A stretch of DNA of 39,154 nt from Clostridium sp. (GCA_023666615.1 JAMPBQ010000014.1:1-39154), one strand, 5' to 3'. Shown: positions 25,301 through 34,143, numbered from the stretch's first letter. A program made the numbers and translations. Notes: a model not told the origin generated them from the letters alone.

Positions 25301-28300
25301 TGATGCGCCGACACTACCGTGAACTCTCCCGACTTCGAGCAGTCGCCCTTGATGCCGGATGTCACAAACAGCTCCGGCATTTGGCTTGGCTCTTCTATGC
25401 CGCCGCCGAAATCCCCGTTCTTGGGTTTGGTCAGGATTGCCACGATGTACCTCTTGCCGGGCCTCATGTCATCATCCTTCGGGTCGGTGTTGAACACAAT
25501 GATATCTTTGCCGCTCGCATTCTTGGTGTAATATGCCTGATTCGATACATGGTCCCCTTCCTGATTGTAAGGCTTGTTTGAATCCAGGTAAGTGTTCAGT
25601 ATAAGCTCTCCGTACACTCCTTCGTTCTCGCCGTCATACTCGAATTTGACCACCGAATCGTCAAATATCTTCTTATCGTCGTTGGGATTCTCCGCCAGGG
25701 ATTTTTCATAATCATCCTTGTCAAGGAAGCTGTAGTAGAGCTTTATCTCCTTGCCTGCAGCTGCTGTTGTGGCCTCTGCCTCGCCAAGCGTCTGCAGTAG
25801 CACCTCGAAGGGGGTCGAAATCTGCACTCTCACTTTGTCCGTCATAGAGCACAGCGGATCCAGCTGCTTGGCCGTGACCACAGGCTTGGCCGTGAACACG
25901 CGTATGTCGTCCACAGCATAGTCGGCTCCCGCCGAGCTCTTCGCGTTATTGTCTATCTCTATCTCGTAGTGGTCAATGTAGCGGCCTTCCGGTATCTCCT
26001 TGTCCGTTAGGATGGGCACAAACGATGAATAGATGTAGAGCCACTTGTTGCGAAGCCTGCTGAAATCAGCCGTCCCTTCCTCGCCTACGTAGCCGGTGAC
26101 GTGAGAGTGCATCGGCACGCGGTCGCCGTTGTCAAGGCGCGCCACAAAGTTGAACGACAGGTTGGCTGATTCTGACGAGCCTGAAAATTCTGCTATCCAA
26201 CACGAAACGTGGATTGTCGTGCCCGGGCAGAACTCCGACAGTTCCATGCGCGCTATGATGCCGGGGTCGTCCGCCGCGTTCACATAATAGAAATATCCCC
26301 TTTCCGTGCCATTTTTGTCATAGAAGCGCCGGTCGAATAGCCCATGGTAGCCCGTATCGAAATTGTCCACCTCCTTGTTCAGTCCATACGAGTGGTAGGG
26401 CGTAGCGGCCTGATTGTCCGTAATCATGTACATGCTGTAGTCGCCGCGCAAGTTGTAGCCAAATCCATAGTTGGAGTTTTCCCACGGCAGAGGCCAGCGA
26501 AGGTAGTGTACTTCCTGCCCGTTCGGCAGCGTTTCGCCTGTGGCGCTGTCGATGTTGCGGGTCACGATGTAGTCCGACGCATTTTTCAGCGTGTGAAGAG
26601 CCCGGTATTCGTCAAAGTCGATTTTGTCCTGATGCCCTTCAAAGCGCAGCTCAAGCTCTTCTTGCGTAATGGATTTATATTTTGGGTCGGCAAGCTCCTC
26701 TTCCGTAACCATCAATGATGCCATTGGGGGGAGGAACGTTATCTCAAACTCCTGCACCAGAAGCTCCTCTTTGGGATCCTTAAACAGGTGTATCACATTG
26801 CCGTCATAGTCGGTGCCTATTACCTGCACGATATAGGTGCCCTCGGGCACGCCGTCGCATTGCAGCATGCGGAAGAAGTGTCCGCCGCCTCCGCACACGT
26901 AATAGTCTATGCCGTCAACCGTGCGTGAGCCCTGCCCGTCAAACATGCCTGACGGATAAAACTTCACCCAGTCCTTATTGATGCGCTCCAGCACTACGTT
27001 GCCGTTTTGATCGCGTTTCAGGTCCGAGGCGTCGGCGTTCATCGCGTATGTCTCATTCACCGCGGCCGCCCTTTGGAATTCGGTCTTGGTCCCATCCTCA
27101 TTCACCTTCAGCACCCTGATCTTGCGTGAGCATATGCGCCTATAGTCCGTATCGTCAATCTTATAGTAGAATACGCCCCTGGTGGTCCTCTCCACCGGAT
27201 ACGGGTGGTCAAGGCGGATCTGGAAGGGCTTGTTCGCCGCCGCCGTGATTCGGCGCCGATTCTGCTTGATGAATTTATCGTTGCCTTCCTTCGACGCCAT
27301 GCAAGTGTCAGCGAACGCGCGCCCGTCCCTTACTCGGAAGATGTGGCGGAATTGGATTATCGGCTCTATGATTTCGCCATCCTTTACGTTGTGCTCGTAA
27401 GAGAAGGTCTGCGACATGTCTGCCGCTATCACGTACTCATTCTTGTGCAGTCCGCGCAGGTTGGCGCCATTGTCCTCGCCTCCGTCGTCAAACGGCGTGC
27501 GAGGATAGAAGAACGTCGCGTACGTGCCATGCTTCCGGCTTGGCGTGATGGGCACAGTCCAAGTCGTTTTGCTGCCCGCCGATATGGGAGAATTAAACAT
27601 CTTGGGCATCGGATACCCGTTCTCGCCTACAGTCCATTCCCCATTTCCGTAATTGGCCAAAAATTCAGCGGTGTTCACTTCGTCTTTGCTCACCTGCGCC
27701 CAATCTTCATGCCCGTACGTATTTACGGCCGCGTTATGCCCATTCAAGTTGAAATGGTAAAGGCTCGACCCGTCGGCATTATGGTAATCCTCGCGCCAGC
27801 GATAAAATTCCATCCCCTTGTTGCTGGAGCCATGGTCGTAGTTGCCGGTAACTATCACATTGTCTATATGCAGGTTGTACTGAAAATAGCTCGGCGCCGA
27901 CGCTGTGGGGCGTCCCATCCAGGCCACAAGAAGCGCCGACGCGTCTGGCCCATTCAGTTTTCCGTCAAATGCGCAGTTGTTGAAGTATACGTTCACCTCC
28001 TTGCTTGGATTGTTGGCTACGCCGCCAAGAAGGCCGGCAGCGTTTGTGTTCGAGCCCGTAATATCGGCAAGGTTCACTACGCCGTTCATCTTCAGTGTGC
28101 CGCCGCCTACAAGTTTGCCGACAACGCCCACATATCCGCTCCTTCCCCTTATCGAGCAGCTTTTGTCTATGATCAAATTTTCTATCACGGCTCCGTCCCC
28201 CACGCATCCGAATACGCCGGCGCCTTCGTCTGAGGAGTCTATCACTAGCCCCTTCAGCGCATAGTTGCCGCCCTTGAACACGCCTTGCCACGGTGAGCTG

Positions 28301-29733
28301 TTCGTGCCTATGGGCGCAATCTTTAGCCCGCCGAATTCCAAGTCGTTCATCAGTGTGGCGCTGGTAAGCGCCGCGTTTCCCTCATTCACCTTTTCTACAA
28401 ACTCCTTGTAGTCCTCCACCGTGCGGATTTCCATTATTTCTCCATGCACGGTGATGGGTTTGGAATCGGTCTTGAACTCCTTGCTGGCGTACCATCCGTG
28501 GTTCTTCGAGTGGAAAACGCCTGACCCATCGGCCACAAAGCCCAATAGCTCTGTGCCTTTTTCGTCTGTGACATGCCCGCCGGTGGGGTAGTCGTACCAG
28601 TGGATGAAATTCTCAAGATATGCCGAAACAGACGGAAGCGTATAGAACGGATACAGCACTATCGGCTCGCCCTGCACCGCATAGAGCAAATGCTCTATCG
28701 TCGCGGTGTTTTGCAGCTTGTTGTCTGCCGCGAACACATTGTCTTCGTCAAGAAGAATAGGGTTGTTCTCCGCCGTAACCCAGGAATATTCGGGCATCTC
28801 AATGCCTCTCTCTTCCAAAAATTCTTTGTCGGCCATCCATTTGCCTGTATTTTTGTCAAAATTTTTCCAAGGCTTCCCTTCAAGAGTGTTCAGCGCCGGA
28901 TCGTCCTTTTCTCTCACTGATTCATTGGTATAGTGGCTTATGTTGCGGTTGGCGGCCTCAAGCACTCCCTGGGTGTTCTTAAACTTATGGTTTTCATATG
29001 CATAGTTGATGTCCGTGTCCAGGCGGAAGCGGTCCACCCAATGGTCCACAACCACTTCTCCGGGCTTCTGCTTGTAGAGCTGGAAGCCCGCCAACAGCAT
29101 CGGCCTTATCTCTTTTGCCTTCTCTTCTGCTGTTTTGCCCGCAAAAAAGTGTCCGTTGTTCATTGTCACCACGAATTTCAAGCCCTTCACTTGCTTCAGC
29201 ACGTCGCTGGGGTTGTCGCCAAAGGCGTCTGCCTTGCTGCCGGAAATCTTTTTTATGTATTTTGCCAGCTCTGCGGCAGGCATCGCCTCGGACAGCTCCA
29301 GCGTCTTTGACCCGCGGTTCACAAAGTATACGCGAGCCAGCACGCCCGGCTCCCATTCTTCCTCTTTCAGCTCGGGGTCGAAGGTGTACCGGATCTCCAT
29401 GGCCGTGGGGTTGCACTTCGTGGGCACGTCGTCGTTGAATCGGGCCGGGCGCCTCAGCACCACCACCAGATTGTCGTCGTCCTCCATCGATATGCCGTCC
29501 TCAAACTTCACCGTCAGGTAGTGCTGCTCGTCAGCGTATGTCGTATCGGTCAGAAATCTCTTTGTGGGATCGGAGTCGAGAAGCACGGTGTAATCATTGA
29601 ATCTCGAGTCCGGGTTCGGAGCGTTGGTGCTTAGCTGCGACGCGGACTTGATGAGCTTTACGCCGGCCTGCGAGGTCAGCGAGAACCCAACCAAAAATAT
29701 TATGGATAATATGATTGATATATAGCGATTCAT
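22315..29733 (-). CDS. Giant surface protein of the pilus locus with T9SS sorting tail
   Basis: A 2472-residue secreted protein, the last gene of the pilus locus. The signal peptide (MNRYISIILSIIFLVGFSLT, cut near SQA) has no lipobox, unlike the fimbrillins. Residues about 460-575 hold GLUG-like beta-helix repeats (GVFGCVGDGAVIENLIID, then AAGLLGGV). A long beta-rich middle follows, then a region with LNWNNDDNWRR. The end (VRVFDISGRLVD, LDKGIYIVEATD and a Lys-rich finish) is a type A T9SS sorting domain. Its ATG overlaps the preceding stop codon (ATGA). I infer a tip adhesin analogous to Mfa5 of Porphyromonas, but I see no von Willebrand MIDAS motif. Confidence 0.82.
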   Translation of the reverse strand: MNRYISIILSIIFLVGFSLTSQAGVKLIKSASQLSTNAPNPDSRFNDYTVLLDSDPTKRFLTDTTYADEQHYLTVKFEDGISMEDDDNLVVVLRRPARFNDDVPTKCNPTAMEIRYTFDPELKEEEWEPGVLARVYFVNRGSKTLELSEAMPAAELAKYIKKISGSKADAFGDNPSDVLKQVKGLKFVVTMNNGHFFAGKTAEEKAKEIRPMLLAGFQLYKQKPGEVVVDHWVDRFRLDTDINYAYENHKFKNTQGVLEAANRNISHYTNESVREKDDPALNTLEGKPWKNFDKNTGKWMADKEFLEERGIEMPEYSWVTAENNPILLDEDNVFAADNKLQNTATIEHLLYAVQGEPIVLYPFYTLPSVSAYLENFIHWYDYPTGGHVTDEKGTELLGFVADGSGVFHSKNHGWYASKEFKTDSKPITVHGEIMEIRTVEDYKEFVEKVNEGNAALTSATLMNDLEFGGLKIAPIGTNSSPWQGVFKGGNYALKGLVIDSSDEGAGVFGCVGDGAVIENLIIDKSCSIRGRSGYVGVVGKLVGGGTLKMNGVVNLADITGSNTNAAGLLGGVANNPSKEVNVYFNNCAFDGKLNGPDASALLVAWMGRPTASAPSYFQYNLHIDNVIVTGNYDHGSSNKGMEFYRWREDYHNADGSSLYHFNLNGHNAAVNTYGHEDWAQVSKDEVNTAEFLANYGNGEWTVGENGYPMPKMFNSPISAGSKTTWTVPITPSRKHGTYATFFYPRTPFDDGGEDNGANLRGLHKNEYVIAADMSQTFSYEHNVKDGEIIEPIIQFRHIFRVRDGRAFADTCMASKEGNDKFIKQNRRRITAAANKPFQIRLDHPYPVERTTRGVFYYKIDDTDYRRICSRKIRVLKVNEDGTKTEFQRAAAVNETYAMNADASDLKRDQNGNVVLERINKDWVKFYPSGMFDGQGSRTVDGIDYYVCGGGGHFFRMLQCDGVPEGTYIVQVIGTDYDGNVIHLFKDPKEELLVQEFEITFLPPMASLMVTEEELADPKYKSITQEELELRFEGHQDKIDFDEYRALHTLKNASDYIVTRNIDSATGETLPNGQEVHYLRWPLPWENSNYGFGYNLRGDYSMYMITDNQAATPYHSYGLNKEVDNFDTGYHGLFDRRFYDKNGTERGYFYYVNAADDPGIIARMELSEFCPGTTIHVSCWIAEFSGSSESANLSFNFVARLDNGDRVPMHSHVTGYVGEEGTADFSRLRNKWLYIYSSFVPILTDKEIPEGRYIDHYEIEIDNNAKSSAGADYAVDDIRVFTAKPVVTAKQLDPLCSMTDKVRVQISTPFEVLLQTLGEAEATTAAAGKEIKLYYSFLDKDDYEKSLAENPNDDKKIFDDSVVKFEYDGENEGVYGELILNTYLDSNKPYNQEGDHVSNQAYYTKNASGKDIIVFNTDPKDDDMRPGKRYIVAILTKPKNGDFGGGIEEPSQMPELFVTSGIKGDCSKSGEFTVVSAHHVKIDGMVQDAQDPVDACRNQSPTVQIDLYAKAQDINGNPASDELVVVDENARFDWYAGPYSEFAELEDGKLWEAINMFREVYPEATDENWKSMDPDDVYKEEMRELILKYTEVPEDGSSSPKLFIGQSSYSFPSLLLEEGETEREEFVLAIPIGKVYEKQDAEGNEQQYLICTAPTEVRVQVRQRAPRLASGIFNIQYPEYYKTHDVPLRISLDRVEAASTEMKSLARQEAAPLILPFRAITPVTSGVQNMIIPNSGSPIQLVYTNDPQYKDLAGAGKDENDLWVVGDAQKMTAQVGKENSSFVQMVFYNKINGEDGLIFKEGYQYRMRYLFSEQAPLDATGTDEVCTGHVVFTLKIVPEYQEWVGGENLNWNNDDNWRRVEYSDLKAADGDPALTKKVTDGSNANAFSYAPLDFTKVVIPQGANVPELFKVDSIGIDLNGAVYGWDRDPSERKDENIGAATTLVQYEMIQRIEDGVNATYARPWLSNMCEQIHFESGAEIGQQQWLRYEKASVDMEVDPSRWYTLSSPLQGTLAGDMYLPTADARQNTEYFKPITYDPAKNNRFKPAVFQRSWNTAKATVYNYDGHDGHTTDVSIVANWSNVYNDVEVEYMAGNGFSIKTDLAGVSTGESEKVMFRLPKADESYWYYTEDGKDSGDFTKLKRERPQHRLNAHKGDITVKAADRTNRLFLVGNPFMAHMDMKEFLDANEGVIERKYWILDGAHQGAAVMNDAEEFDGTIDEARYLAPMQGFFVEAKEETDALELIYDAETMAKTVNDKAALSGIVSRSGGYEPTALKITAKGSGSSAVIVLNDGAKKGYSEEEDAMFVADGTLEADALVYTVGGGTAMTVNALPGITSTEVGVVTKDDADATLVFEGVDEGLGLMLYDAEEETYTDLHEGMEYEVKGAKARRLYIVSGAVEDMASSLEIVHVGNGVRVTSTEGELTVRVFDISGRLVDSRATGENEIMLTLDKGIYIVEATDAEERKTEKVAIR

Positions 29734-31001
29734 TTGCGTATGATGTATAGCGTTCTTGTAAATGTGTATTCCACGGGGGTGCTTCCCTGGCTGTTCTTCA
29801 CCGAGATGGAAATCTCCGCCTTGGCGGTCCCGGATTTGCTCCCGGTGGCCAGCTCGCCGATGATTTCGTAGGTCGTGGCGTCAATCGCGGGCGCCGCCGA
29901 AAATATCCCCTGCGGGTCGTCCACCTTTATTTGGTTCTTCTTGGGGTCCAGGTATTCTTTCGCCCCAAGCGCCGAGCCGTCGCTGCCGATCAGCTTGGAG
30001 TTGATCACGAATTTGCCCGAGCTCCCGAAGGTGGCGTAGTATTCGTCGTCCTTGTGGTCAACCAGCACGGCCGGATAGCCGCCAATGGGCGGATAGAACA
30101 TCACGCCGAATTCCATCGAGTAGTCTATCACCTTAAGCGGAAGGATGATGTGGTCGTTGCGGTTGATCCATTGCAGAGCCGAAGTCTGTGCGCTAAGCGT
30201 GCGGCTCTTTCCGTTGGCCCCGGTCACCTCCAGCTTCACCACGTAGTGCTCCGTCTCGTGCCCCGTGGCTGTGCTCTCCAGTAGGTAGAAGGTCTTGCTC
30301 TCAGTCTGCTCGTTGGCCAGCTTCTTGTTCACCGGCGTAACGATTTCCGAAAAGGTCGCCCCGCCGAGAAGGTCGGGCGCCGAGCCAAGGCTGCCGTAGT
30401 TCGGGAAGAGCTTCACGGCCCCGTTGTTTTTGGCCGGCGCAAGGCTTGCGCTCCCCACGGTGATTTCCTCTCCCGTAAGGTTTTGGATGTCATATTGCAT
30501 CTTCGCCGCCAGGCGCACCACTTCCACCTCAAACCTCATGCTCGCCTGCTGCTTTATCTGCGCGGTGGTCTTGCCGGTCATGGGCATGTTCTCGCCGTTG
30601 GCCGGCGCGCTCGCCCATGTCAGGCTCTCCAACCCGGCCGGCGCAGCCGACCCCTCAACAAGGCCGAAGCTCTCGCCTTCGATGTTGGCGAAGCCGTATA
30701 TCGTATATTGCCCGGGCATTAGCTCTACGCTGCACTGGTCCTCATGCACAGCCGAGCCCAGCGCCCCGCTCCGGTATATCTTTTCCACCTTCCCCGATTT
30801 GACAAAAGCGAGCCACCAGGAATTGATCAGCTCGTTTTGCTCTTCGCCGGCGCCGCCGGCCCGCGATTTCATAGTTACGCTCACTTGTGTCGGGCCCGTT
30901 GTCGAGGGCGTCCCGGGTTCGTCATTGCCCGCGCCGCCGCTGCATGCCGTCAGAAGCGCCAGGGCCAGCGTCATGGCTAAGGTCGATATATTGTATTTCA
31001 T
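29730..31001 (-). CDS. Fimbrillin-like lipoprotein (Mfa/Fim family), minor subunit
   Basis: A 423-residue predicted lipoprotein (lipobox LLTAC, Cys20) with the pattern of type V pilus subunits: a first strand ending MKSRAGG (Arg47), WWLAFVKSGKVEKIY, and RLAAKMQYDIQNLTGEEI, close to the VERLAAK strand of Mfa1 proteins. The C-terminal half (LQWINRNDHIILPLKVIDYS) is typical of Bacteroidales fimbrillin-like proteins that precede large surface proteins. It lies 11 bp after the preceding fimbrillin gene and overlaps the giant gene by 4 nt. I infer a tip or adaptor subunit, perhaps linking the pilus shaft to the giant protein. Confidence 0.78.
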   Translation of the reverse strand: MKYNISTLAMTLALALLTACSGGAGNDEPGTPSTTGPTQVSVTMKSRAGGAGEEQNELINSWWLAFVKSGKVEKIYRSGALGSAVHEDQCSVELMPGQYTIYGFANIEGESFGLVEGSAAPAGLESLTWASAPANGENMPMTGKTTAQIKQQASMRFEVEVVRLAAKMQYDIQNLTGEEITVGSASLAPAKNNGAVKLFPNYGSLGSAPDLLGGATFSEIVTPVNKKLANEQTESKTFYLLESTATGHETEHYVVKLEVTGANGKSRTLSAQTSALQWINRNDHIILPLKVIDYSMEFGVMFYPPIGGYPAVLVDHKDDEYYATFGSSGKFVINSKLIGSDGSALGAKEYLDPKKNQIKVDDPQGIFSAAPAIDATTYEIIGELATGSKSGTAKAEISISVKNSQGSTPVEYTFTRTLYIIRK

Positions 31002-31012
31002 AGCTTTCTCTC

Positions 31013-32611
31013 CTACATTATTATTTCAGGCTGTTGCCTTACGTTCCACGGCCTTACGAATACCTCGGGCTCCACGTTCCACGGCCTCTCCAGCGTCACG
31101 TCGTCGTAGCCTATGCCGCGGAAGTTAAGCGCCACGCGGTAAATGTGGTTGCGCACTATCCCGTATTCCATCGGGAAGGTGATTTTGCCTGCCGGCCTTT
31201 GGCCGTCGCTCACCACCGTGTGGCGTATCCACATGTTGTAGTAGCATACGCCCTCCTTGTATTCGGTGATGTCGGCCAAATCTCCAGGATTGGCCTCGCA
31301 GTAGGCCTGCGCCGCCTCGCGGTTGTCGAAATAAATCGCGTCGGCTTCGGTCGACGATATGGAACGCGGCGCGTAGCGGTAGATGGTCATGCCCCGCTCG
31401 CCGGGCCGCTTGGTCTTCAAGTCGGCCGAGCCGAACACCATGTCCGGCGCGTATTGAGCGCGTATCACCAGGCCCGTCAGGCAGTTGGCGTCATGCACGC
31501 TCTCGTGCTGCGTGTTCTCGTTGGAGTAGGCCAGTATCGCCGCCTCTTTGCCCTTGAGGTTGGTGCTCGCGTCAAGATATTGCCTGAGCGCGTTCTCGGC
31601 CTTGAAGTTTCCCTCGCCGGCGGCCAGGATGCTAGATGCGGCCGTTGCGCCGTACCATGCCGCCTGCGGCGCCCCCTTCAGCCCGGTGCGAGGCTCCAGC
31701 GCGTATTGCGTGGGTATGCCCCCGGCCTTGTCCAGCGTGCCGGTGTATCTGAAGGCGGTAAGGTAGTCCTCGCCGTCGCCCTCGCTCACGCGCTTCAGGG
31801 CGTAGGATGCCTCCTGCATCGCGTTCACCGGCAGGATGTGGCTTACGTACACCGTGCCTACGCGGTCGCCGGTTTCGGCCAGCCTGGCCGTATAGGCCAG
31901 AAGTCCGTCCTTGTAGGCCTCGCCTAGCGAAAGGTTGGAATAGTCAAGGTCGATGCGAGCGGCCAGGCGCTCCACCGAAAGGCTTGCCCTCAGGTTCTCC
32001 ACGAGCGTTACGCTCTCGTCGCCGATCTCGGTGTCGGTAGGCGTGTCGCCCTCCACGGCCTCAAGCTCGCCGTCGGTGGAATAGGCGTTGGCCATCGCGA
32101 AGCCTGCGTAGTCGCCCGGCATCGCCCCCTTGCGGTAGGCCGCCGCCTGGCATTCGTGCAGGTCGCCCAATGTATGGATTGCGCCAGTAAGGTTGCCCAT
32201 GTTCACCAGCACGGCTATGCGGTCGCCCTCCTCTGCCTTGTAGGCCCTGGTGTACACCTTGGCCTCAATCGTTGTGGCGCCGTAGTATATGAAATTGGCT
32301 GTCGACTCGCCCGGTGCCACCACGTAGTGGCCCTCCTTTATCAGGGAGTCGCCGCTGGTGTTCAGGCCCTTGCCTGTCCCCGCCTCTTCCTTGTATATGA
32401 ATATGTTGATGTTTTCGATGCGGCATTCATTTTCCAGGGCGTCCTCATTTTCGTGGCTCTCAGCCCTCGATTCCGCCGTGGGCAGCGTCAGCCTTAGCTT
32501 TATGTATTGCCCTGTCGCCGTCTCTCCCCCGGAGCCCGCCGGCTCATCGCCGGAGGAGCAGGCCCAGAATGTCAGGGCGACAAACATCGATGTTATTATT
32601 TTTTTTATCAT
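31013..32611 (-). CDS. Mfa1-family fimbrillin-like lipoprotein
   Basis: A 532-residue predicted lipoprotein (lipobox FWAC, Cys18). The open frame extends to 32797, but those residues are translated repeat (FKAIKGFKDFKGIKG); the ATG at 32611 opens a normal signal peptide. Family marks are LRLTLPTAESRAES with Arg49, VERLAARIDLDYSNLSLGEA, YNMWIRHTV and the C-terminal MEYGIVRNHIYRVALNFRGIG, as in Mfa1 proteins. It lies between the FimB/Mfa2-like anchor and the second fimbrillin-like gene, so it is probably an accessory or tip subunit analogous to Mfa3 or Mfa4. Confidence 0.85.
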   Translation of the reverse strand: MIKKIITSMFVALTFWACSSGDEPAGSGGETATGQYIKLRLTLPTAESRAESHENEDALENECRIENINIFIYKEEAGTGKGLNTSGDSLIKEGHYVVAPGESTANFIYYGATTIEAKVYTRAYKAEEGDRIAVLVNMGNLTGAIHTLGDLHECQAAAYRKGAMPGDYAGFAMANAYSTDGELEAVEGDTPTDTEIGDESVTLVENLRASLSVERLAARIDLDYSNLSLGEAYKDGLLAYTARLAETGDRVGTVYVSHILPVNAMQEASYALKRVSEGDGEDYLTAFRYTGTLDKAGGIPTQYALEPRTGLKGAPQAAWYGATAASSILAAGEGNFKAENALRQYLDASTNLKGKEAAILAYSNENTQHESVHDANCLTGLVIRAQYAPDMVFGSADLKTKRPGERGMTIYRYAPRSISSTEADAIYFDNREAAQAYCEANPGDLADITEYKEGVCYYNMWIRHTVVSDGQRPAGKITFPMEYGIVRNHIYRVALNFRGIGYDDVTLERPWNVEPEVFVRPWNVRQQPEIIM

Positions 32612-32642
32612 CTGAGACAAATATATTGCTATTAAAAGAAGT

Positions 32643-32688
32643 CCCTTAATCCCCTTAAAATCCTTAAAGCCCTTAATTGCCTTAAAGG
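32643..32688. repeat. Nonamer CCTTAAAGC-like repeats
   Basis: Five units of 9-10 bp (CCCTTAATC, CCCTTAAAAT, CCTTAAAGC, CCTTAATTG, CCTTAAAGG) fill the gap between two pilus genes and include the stop codon of the FimB/Mfa2 gene. Confidence 0.75.
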
Positions 32689-33821
32689 TCCACCTTATTC
32701 CACACCACCTTCCATGATTCGATGAATATCTCGGCCGATGTCCAGCGCGTATGCTCATCAAGGAAGAATGTAAGGTTGTAAGTGTCCTGGCGGTCAAAGA
32801 ATTCCTGGTCGCTAAGCTCCTGATGCTGCCCGCTGGGCACGTCGCCCTTGCTCTCGGCCTCGGCGTAGTATTCGCTCTTGGCCAAAAGAAGCGCCTGAAG
32901 CACCGGCAGCCTCACGATTTCCTCGCCCTCCTCATTCTTGATCGAGAGGATGGCGTCGGCGTCGTTGTCCTTCATCAGGCGGCTGGTCGTAAACTCAGCC
33001 AACGCGGTGCCATACGTGGCCTGCACGCCCTGCAGCGTCAGGTCTGTGGTCCCGCTCTTCAGCGCCCAGGGGTGGTAAGTGATCTGAGTGTCGTCGCAGA
33101 TATCGTTCTCACAATCCATATGCCCGTTGCGGTCGGTGATGGTGAAGTCAAACTTCTCCACCGGCATCGGCTGCCCGCCTATCTGCTGCAGGTGGATGCG
33201 AATGGTGTTCGTGTCCTTCATCATCGGCACGGTGAACACGTCGCGGTACCCCTCGCTGAAGATGCAGTAGCCATCCTTCACCCCCGCTTGGTTCGTGGCC
33301 AGCTTGGTGTTAAGCGTCGATGGCAGCTGCCCGTGGTAGAGGCGGTCCATATGGCCGCGGTGGTGGTGCTCCTCGACGGCCTCACCCGTCTCAGGCGCAT
33401 TCGCCGTCAGCACCTCGCGCTCAAGGCGACGGTGGTGGTCAGCCTTGGCCGTGCCCGTGGTCTTCGGGTACGAACCCACCTCCTCGTCGCCGGCCCAGGC
33501 CAGAAGCCTGTACCTTCCCGGCACGATCTTCGGGTCGTCAATCACCATGCGGTAGCCGTTGTCAGCCAGAACGCTCGTGTTCTCGCTCTGCTCCAGCACC
33601 ACATTGTCATTCTCATCAAGGATATAAAGCGTCACCGACTTCACCTCCGCCGGAAATGCGTTGGCCCACTTCAGATTGTAGTCGTATTCAAAACGCACGT
33701 AATAGACGCAATCCTCCTCGTCATTGTAGATCCAGCTGTCGCAAGAAGATAGTGAGGCCGTGAGCCCCAGGCCCGCGGCAGCCGCCATCGCGTATCGTTT
33801 AAAGTTAGAGAAGAATATCAT
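32682..33821 (-). CDS. FimB/Mfa2 family pilus anchor lipoprotein
   Basis: A 379-residue lipoprotein (lipobox LSSC, Cys27) of the FimB/Mfa2 family, which anchors type V pili in the outer membrane and limits their length. It has the family start SCDSWIYNDEEDCVYYVRFEYDYN, VKSVTLYILDENDNVVL, and PGRYRLLAWAG. It lacks the Ser-Arg-[Ala/Gly] site seen in the three fimbrillins, as expected for an unprocessed anchor. Unusual is a His-rich stretch (His129, 130, 152-154, 157, 163). It is followed 70 bp later by the Mfa1-like gene. A repeat-filled 500-bp gap lies upstream. Confidence 0.9.
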   Translation of the reverse strand: MIFFSNFKRYAMAAAAGLGLTASLSSCDSWIYNDEEDCVYYVRFEYDYNLKWANAFPAEVKSVTLYILDENDNVVLEQSENTSVLADNGYRMVIDDPKIVPGRYRLLAWAGDEEVGSYPKTTGTAKADHHRRLEREVLTANAPETGEAVEEHHHRGHMDRLYHGQLPSTLNTKLATNQAGVKDGYCIFSEGYRDVFTVPMMKDTNTIRIHLQQIGGQPMPVEKFDFTITDRNGHMDCENDICDDTQITYHPWALKSGTTDLTLQGVQATYGTALAEFTTSRLMKDNDADAILSIKNEEGEEIVRLPVLQALLLAKSEYYAEAESKGDVPSGQHQELSDQEFFDRQDTYNLTFFLDEHTRWTSAEIFIESWKVVWNKVDL

Positions 33822-33878
33822 CTTATGGAAAAATATCTTATTTAAGGAAATATATCTTGCTGTATATCGTCGCCCGCC

Positions 33879-33991
33879 GCCGAATCATTGGCAACTCCGC
33901 CAAATCATTGGCGTTCACTGGCCAGCCGCCAAATCATTGGCCCCCACTGGCCAGTTGCCAAATTATTGATGCTCACTGGCCCACTGCCAAA
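33879..33991. repeat. 29-bp tandem repeat array with inner palindromes
   Basis: A shortened first unit (33879-33898) is followed by three 29-bp units (33899-33927, 33928-33956, 33957-33985) and a partial fifth. Most units hold GCCAA-ATCA-TTGGC, and several hold ACTGGCCAGT or a variant. The partial unit merges with the GTAGGGA element. Confidence 0.88.
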
Positions 33992-33993
33992 TT

Positions 33994-34018
33994 GTAGGGA
34001 CGCACCCTGGTGCGTCCG
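33994..34018. repeat. GTAGGGA palindromic element, copy 2
   Basis: GTAGGGACGCACC, CT, GGTGCGTCC; perfect arms at 33998-34006 and 34009-34017. Compared with copy 1 at 13530 the T-A pair in the stem has become C-G on both arms. Confidence 0.88.
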
Positions 34019-34143
34019 CCGCCACGCCGGCAAGGCTGCTTATTGTCAAATCAAAAAGGGGAAATCCCCAAAAAAGTTAGAAATCCGAAAAAATCGGAAA
34101 AAAAGGAAAAAAGCAAGCGGACTATCGAGCATCAAGCTCTCCC

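Noticed and set aside
31034-31927. Long + strand frames opposite the fimbrillin, anchor, DUF3868 and endonuclease genes (also 32751-33752, 36420-37325, 18736-19683)
   Set aside because: Antisense shadows of well-supported genes; composition is biased to Arg, Leu, Val and His and no family is seen.
32612-32797. Upstream in-frame extension of the Mfa1-like gene
   Set aside because: Overlaps the anchor gene and translates the nonamer repeat; the signal peptide begins at 32611.
33879-33991. Possible CRISPR array
   Set aside because: The 29-bp units are contiguous, with no unique spacers between them and no cas genes.
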